DNA of 64,000 bases from Parvibaculaceae bacterium PLY_AMNH_Bact1 (GTDB lineage: Bacteria; Pseudomonadota; Alphaproteobacteria; Parvibaculales; Parvibaculaceae): the NCBI GenBank assembly GCA_032881465.1, contig CP126168.1, forward strand, positions 3,287,501 to 3,351,500, read 5' to 3'. A program made the translations under genes and the position numbers. Numbering within the stretch: position 1 is the first letter of the stretch; each line of letters starts with the position of its first letter. Below the pieces are notes generated by a model. It was not told the origin of the DNA. It searched no databases and saw only the letters and a list, made by a program, of their open reading frames with translations. Shown here piece by piece: positions 60,671 to 64,000 of the stretch.

Positions 60671-61789
60671 TCACGGATTATGCGCATCCAGATAGTCTGC
60701 GCTCTGCATCTCCATCAGCCTTGAGGCGGTCCGCTCAAACTCAAAGCTACCATCACCGCTTTTGTAAAGCGCCTGAGGCTCAACGGCAGCAGAGGCTACC
60801 AGCCGCACCTTTCTTTCATAGAAGGCATCTATGAGCGTGACGAAACGTTTGGCTTCATTTCTATTCGCTGCACTGAGTTCAGGAATATGGTCAATGAAGA
60901 CCGTCCTAAAACACTCCGCGATCTTCAGATAGTCAGCAGCCCCCAAAGGCTTCGCGCAGAGATCTGCAAAGCTGAAGCGCGCAACATCATGCACTGCTTG
61001 CGGCACCTCAACAGCCCGCCCCTTCACCGCAAGCGTGCGGGGCTTGGGTTTAAGACTGTTTGTCAGACTATCGAAACAGGCATTCATTTTGCGGTCCGCC
61101 CCCATGTCGAGCGGCACGTAATAGACCGGCATTCCATTCATCCGATCGAGTCGGTAATCCGTGTCGCTGTCGAGCGGCACTACTTCCATGGCCTCTTCCA
61201 CAAGATCAATGAATGGCAGGAACCGGTGACGGTTTAGTCCCCCTTCATAGAGGCCCGACGGCGCCCTGTTGGATGTAGCGACAACAATCACACCCAGCTC
61301 AAACAAGCGGGTAAACAAACGCCCAAGGATCGAAGCATCCGCGATATCGTGAACCTGAAACTCATCAAAACAGAGCAATGTCGCTTCCCGCGCGATTTGA
61401 GAAGCGACAGGCAGGATCGGATCATCCCCCTTGGCCGTCCCTGCTTTCTCTTGTCTGCGCCATGCGAAGATCCGCTCATGGGTCTCCGCCATGAACTCGT
61501 GAAAATGCACCCGGCGTTTTTGGGCAACGGGCGCTGTTTCAAAGAACATGTCCATCAACATGGATTTGCCCCGGCCCACGTCGCCCCAAAGATAGATGCC
61601 CTCTGGCGGACTGACAGGCTGACCCAGGCCAAAAAACCGAAGGCGACCGGTCTTCAGGCCGGGACGCCAATCACTCAGTGCATCGTGCAATCTCTGCAGA
61701 TTGCGCACGGCACGTTCCTGCGCCGGATCATGGGCAATGTCCCCCCCATCCGTCAGTGCGCGATATTTCTGAACCGGGCCGTCTGTCAT
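60671..61789 (-). CDS. zapE: Cell division protein ZapE (AFG1-like ATPase)
   Basis: A 372-residue AAA-type ATPase: Walker A GDVGRGKSMLMD (69-80), HFHEFM, Walker B LLCFDEFQVHDIADA, and VVATSNRAPSGLYEGGLNRHRFLPFI. ZapE destabilises FtsZ polymers at the septum; mitochondrial Afg1 relatives handle respiratory proteins. In related genomes it lies next to mdh-sucCDAB; here two genes separate it from mdh. Confidence 0.94.
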   Translation of the reverse strand: MTDGPVQKYRALTDGGDIAHDPAQERAVRNLQRLHDALSDWRPGLKTGRLRFFGLGQPVSPPEGIYLWGDVGRGKSMLMDMFFETAPVAQKRRVHFHEFMAETHERIFAWRRQEKAGTAKGDDPILPVASQIAREATLLCFDEFQVHDIADASILGRLFTRLFELGVIVVATSNRAPSGLYEGGLNRHRFLPFIDLVEEAMEVVPLDSDTDYRLDRMNGMPVYYVPLDMGADRKMNACFDSLTNSLKPKPRTLAVKGRAVEVPQAVHDVARFSFADLCAKPLGAADYLKIAECFRTVFIDHIPELSAANRNEAKRFVTLIDAFYERKVRLVASAAVEPQALYKSGDGSFEFERTASRLMEMQSADYLDAHNP

Positions 61790-61870
61790 CTAAAGCGTGA
61801 GAATCCGAAAAAAGAACATTTCAAGAACACATCGCCTTTGCTACCCTTCAGGGCAAAAGGAGCAAATGCC

Positions 61871-62206
61871 GTGACCTCACTCATATCTCTCGCCGCGCGA
61901 TTTGAACAGGCATCAAAAAAATATGCCGCCGACAATGACATCAGCCGGACTGAAGAGTGGTTCACCCTCAAAATGCAGGAAGAGCTCGGTGAGCTCACAC
62001 AAGCCTGGATGAAATGGGCAGGACACGGACGACGAAAAGGCAAATCAGCACAAGATCTGCACCATGAAATGTCAGACGAAACAGCGGATCTACTGGGCCA
62101 CATCCTCCTGTTCGCACAACAGAATAATATCGACTTGGAAGCAGCCATCAGCCGCAAATGGCGGTTCGATCCAACCGCCGATGTACCTGCCTCTGAAAAC
62201 GACTAG
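61871..62206 (+). CDS. MazG-like nucleotide pyrophosphohydrolase
   Basis: A 111-residue all-helical protein starting at GTG 61871, with AAAAGGAG nine bases upstream; the upstream in-frame extension through zapE is a shadow. The MazG-type metal motif is seen as KMQEELGELTQAWMKW followed by MSDETADLLGHILLFAQQ (E-x2-E ... E-x2-D). It probably hydrolyses noncanonical NTPs or dCTP-like nucleotides as house-cleaning. Its 3' end overlaps the convergent lyase gene by 4 bases. Confidence 0.8.
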   Translation: MTSLISLAARFEQASKKYAADNDISRTEEWFTLKMQEELGELTQAWMKWAGHGRRKGKSAQDLHHEMSDETADLLGHILLFAQQNNIDLEAAISRKWRFDPTADVPASEND

Positions 62207-63012
62207 CCAAGAAGTTTTGTGAGATCGCCATAAGGAGGATCATCATTTGTGAAGGTGAAGCTTCCCTGATCTCTAATCTCTTTGGCGGCTTTCAAAAACC
62301 CACCAAGCGCCGCGGCCGCCAGGGCACTTCCGGTACTGATCCGCTTAACGCCAACAGCGGCCAGCTGATCAACGGTTAGCGTATGGCCCGGCAGGCCCGC
62401 CAGCACATTGACCGGGCGGTCAACCGAGCGCACCAGCTCTGAAATCTCATCAATATCTGTCAGACCTGGCGCATAAAGCACGTCAGCACCTGCTTCCTGG
62501 TAGGCCTGCAACCGTTCGATGACAGCGTTGAGATTCCGATCACCCACGAGATAGTTCTCGGCGCGCGCCGTCAGAACAAAAGAAACCTCGCCGCTGTGCG
62601 CCATCTCGGCAGCAGCTTCAATCCGAGCCTTTGCCATGTCGAGGGGATAGAGCAAACGCTCCGGCGTCATGTCTTCAATGGATCCGCCCGCAAGCCCGGC
62701 AGCAATGCCAAGCCGGATCGTTTCAGCCACTGCTTCGGGCGCGTCACCCCAGCCATTTTCCATGTCCGCATTCACTGGCAAAGAGGTTGCTTCAACAATC
62801 TGCGAAATATGCGCAAGCATAACCTCACGCCCCACCCGGTTATCCAGTGTACCGATAGAGTAGGCATACCCGGCACTTGACGACGCAAGCGCCTCAAACC
62901 CCAGCCCCTCAAGAAGACGCGCCGTGCCCCGATCATACGGGTTTGGGATGACAAGAGGCTTATCCTGTGTGTGAAGCGCCTTTAAACGTTCGGCTTTTTC
63001 TTTCTGGCTCAT
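62203..63012 (-). CDS. Isocitrate lyase/PEP mutase family protein
   Basis: About 269 residues from ATG 63012 (ACAGGAG upstream). It is a TIM-barrel protein of the isocitrate lyase/PEP mutase superfamily: PLVIPNPYDRGTARLLEGLGFEALASSSAG, PVNADMENGWGDAPEAVAETI (metal/substrate site), GGSIEDM, FVLTARAEN, and VLAGLPGHTLTVDQLAAVGVKRISTG. Members cleave or form C-C or P-C bonds next to a carboxylate (oxaloacetate, 2-methylisocitrate, phosphonopyruvate). The KKCGH-type lyase motif is absent, so the exact reaction is unclear. Confidence 0.87.
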   Translation of the reverse strand: MSQKEKAERLKALHTQDKPLVIPNPYDRGTARLLEGLGFEALASSSAGYAYSIGTLDNRVGREVMLAHISQIVEATSLPVNADMENGWGDAPEAVAETIRLGIAAGLAGGSIEDMTPERLLYPLDMAKARIEAAAEMAHSGEVSFVLTARAENYLVGDRNLNAVIERLQAYQEAGADVLYAPGLTDIDEISELVRSVDRPVNVLAGLPGHTLTVDQLAAVGVKRISTGSALAAAALGGFLKAAKEIRDQGSFTFTNDDPPYGDLTKLLG

Positions 63013-63086
63013 GCGTCTTACTCCTGTTCTGGTCACCCGCTGGATATATGGATAGAGCGGACGGAACGCTCGCCATTTTCGGACGC

Positions 63087-63914
63087 CTACAAAGCTGAAG
63101 GGGTGAGGAACCGTTCCAGAATTTTTCGCTGCTCATCTGTTTCAACGGGCAACCCAAAATGCTGATCCAGCAGCGCGACCATCTCTTCGACATCTGCGAT
63201 CTCATGGACGGTCTGATCTTCACCCTGTTTACGTTCAACAAATGTGTTGTTGAAAATCATCCGCCGCGCCTCAGCGGAGGGGCGTTCCACAATCAGGTTG
63301 TTGGTAAAGAGAGACTCAGGATGGGTCGACGTGTACCAGCTCGATAGTTCGTAGTCGACGGGCGATTGCGGCGTCAGCGTAAACACACACACATTCGCCC
63401 ACTGTTTCCCCAGATCAGCCTGGATGGTGTAGTTCTCGCCATTCTGAACGATGCGGTGATCTTCATGCCGCGTCTGCTGAACAAGATCAGGGACAAGCTT
63501 CAACACGCCTGTCAGGCGAATACCGCCAAACCCACCATCGTAAATGTATGTCCCATCCTCAAAATCAACGCGGATCAGCATATGTGTGAGCGGCGCGGCA
63601 ACTTCATCCGCCACCATCCACCGGACGCGCCCGATTAAGCCCGTCGCCTGGAAGCCCAATTGACGAAGAGCGGCGAGCGCGAGCCCATTCTGCTCGAAGC
63701 AATATCCGCCGCGACAGGCGCCAACGATCTTGCTCTGCAATGTGGCAAGATCAAGCTGCACACCCCGCCCGAACAGAATGCTCAAATTTTCAAACGGAAC
63801 GGAGGTGGCATGAGCAAACTGGATCGCCGTCAAATTCTCCAGTGTCGGCTCGCGGCCGCCCTCATAGCCGATACGGGCGAAATAGGCATCAAGATCGATT
63901 TGAGCGTCAGACAT
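63087..63914 (-). CDS. nat: Arylamine N-acetyltransferase
   Basis: About 275 residues from ATG 63914 (a GTG two codons earlier is in frame). The catalytic triad is visible: Cys72 in RGGYCFEQN, His111 in THMLIRVDF, and Asp126 in YIYDGGFGG. The N-terminal VPFENLSIL and length match bacterial NAT. It transfers acetyl or longer acyl groups from CoA to arylamines and hydrazines. A terminator for the next gene to the right lies directly upstream, so it has its own promoter. Confidence 0.93.
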   Translation of the reverse strand: MSDAQIDLDAYFARIGYEGGREPTLENLTAIQFAHATSVPFENLSILFGRGVQLDLATLQSKIVGACRGGYCFEQNGLALAALRQLGFQATGLIGRVRWMVADEVAAPLTHMLIRVDFEDGTYIYDGGFGGIRLTGVLKLVPDLVQQTRHEDHRIVQNGENYTIQADLGKQWANVCVFTLTPQSPVDYELSSWYTSTHPESLFTNNLIVERPSAEARRMIFNNTFVERKQGEDQTVHEIADVEEMVALLDQHFGLPVETDEQRKILERFLTPSAL

Positions 63915-63928
63915 GGGCACACCACCAC

Positions 63929-63961
63929 AAAAAAGGAGTGCTCCCTATGTAGGAGCACTCC
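63929..63961 (-). terminator. Rho-independent terminator of a gene beyond the right edge
   Basis: Perfect 10-bp inverted repeat GGAGTGCTCC (63935-63944) / GGAGCACTCC (63952-63961) followed on the minus strand by a run of T. It ends transcription arriving from a minus-strand gene outside the window. Confidence 0.85.
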
Positions 63962-64000
63962 CGTCATTTACCTAGAGCCAATTCCGAACTCCAACTGCCT

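Noticed and set aside
61349-61870. Long N-terminal extension of the MazG-like protein
   Set aside because: It runs antisense through zapE; GTG 61871 has a strong AAAAGGAG site and starts exactly at the conserved domain.

Overview
The window reads as chromosomal DNA of an alphaproteobacterium, probably in or near the Hyphomicrobiales/Parvibaculales. The evidence is the gene order (atpHAGDC beside priA; rplU-rpmA-obgE-proBA-nadD-rsfS-rlmH-envC-ctpA-rppH; mdh/sucCDAB/lpd beside zapE), a bacterial phosphatidylcholine synthase, and many oxygenase, desaturase and acyl/CoA genes. I see no phage, insertion sequence, CRISPR array or plasmid functions. The placement is inference from synteny and protein families; no database search was possible.

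Region by region. 1-20.6 kb is an accessory, oxidative-metabolism region. It holds a MATE exporter, a CaiB-type CoA-transferase, an outer-membrane barrel protein and a PAS protein. Next comes a ferritin-like diiron protein with its own 2Fe-2S ferredoxin, divergent from a TetR/small membrane protein/fatty acid desaturase operon. A site-2 protease, a Baeyer-Villiger-type monooxygenase and a nitroreductase/HxlR pair follow, then tRNA-Ser(CGA), a 4Fe-4S/SCP2 fusion with a MarR regulator, phosphatidylcholine synthase, a DUF5666/DUF6502 pair, and GST/TetR/phytanoyl-CoA dioxygenase genes. Many of these promoters carry clear palindromic operator candidates. 20.7-35.1 kb is a conserved housekeeping run: ribosomal proteins, three tandem GNATs, obgE, proline synthesis, nadD, rsfS, rlmH, a degenerate phosphoglycerate mutase-like gene, envC, ctpA, a polysaccharide-deacetylase-like gene and rppH. 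35.1-48 kb holds a second diiron protein, the F1 ATP synthase operon, priA, transaldolase, DUF484 and xerC. 46.5-58.3 kb holds lpd, sucB, sucA, sucD, sucC and mdh on the minus strand, interrupted between sucC and mdh by two TetR-like paralogues and an MBL-fold hydrolase. 58.7-64 kb has a lipoprotein, an alpha/beta hydrolase, zapE, a MazG-like protein, an isocitrate lyase/PEP mutase-family protein and an arylamine N-acetyltransferase.

The most unusual observation is at 28669-30252. This full-length, intact gene has the phosphoglycerate mutase (GpmI) fold signature but has lost the catalytic serine and most metal ligands. It is translationally overlapped with an EnvC-like gene and followed by ctpA, so it looks like a conserved-fold pseudoenzyme in a cell-envelope operon. 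Other notable points are a duplicated two-part operator module (TTGAC-N4-RTCAA plus TGACGC-N2-GCGTCA) upstream of both the diiron and ferredoxin genes; a perfect MarR-type palindrome filling the -35/-10 spacer of the 4Fe-4S/SCP2 operon; twin GTGGG-N7-CCCAC sites ahead of DUF6502; a probable CTG start for rsfS; and an 18-bp tandem repeat in the leader of a TetR-like gene.
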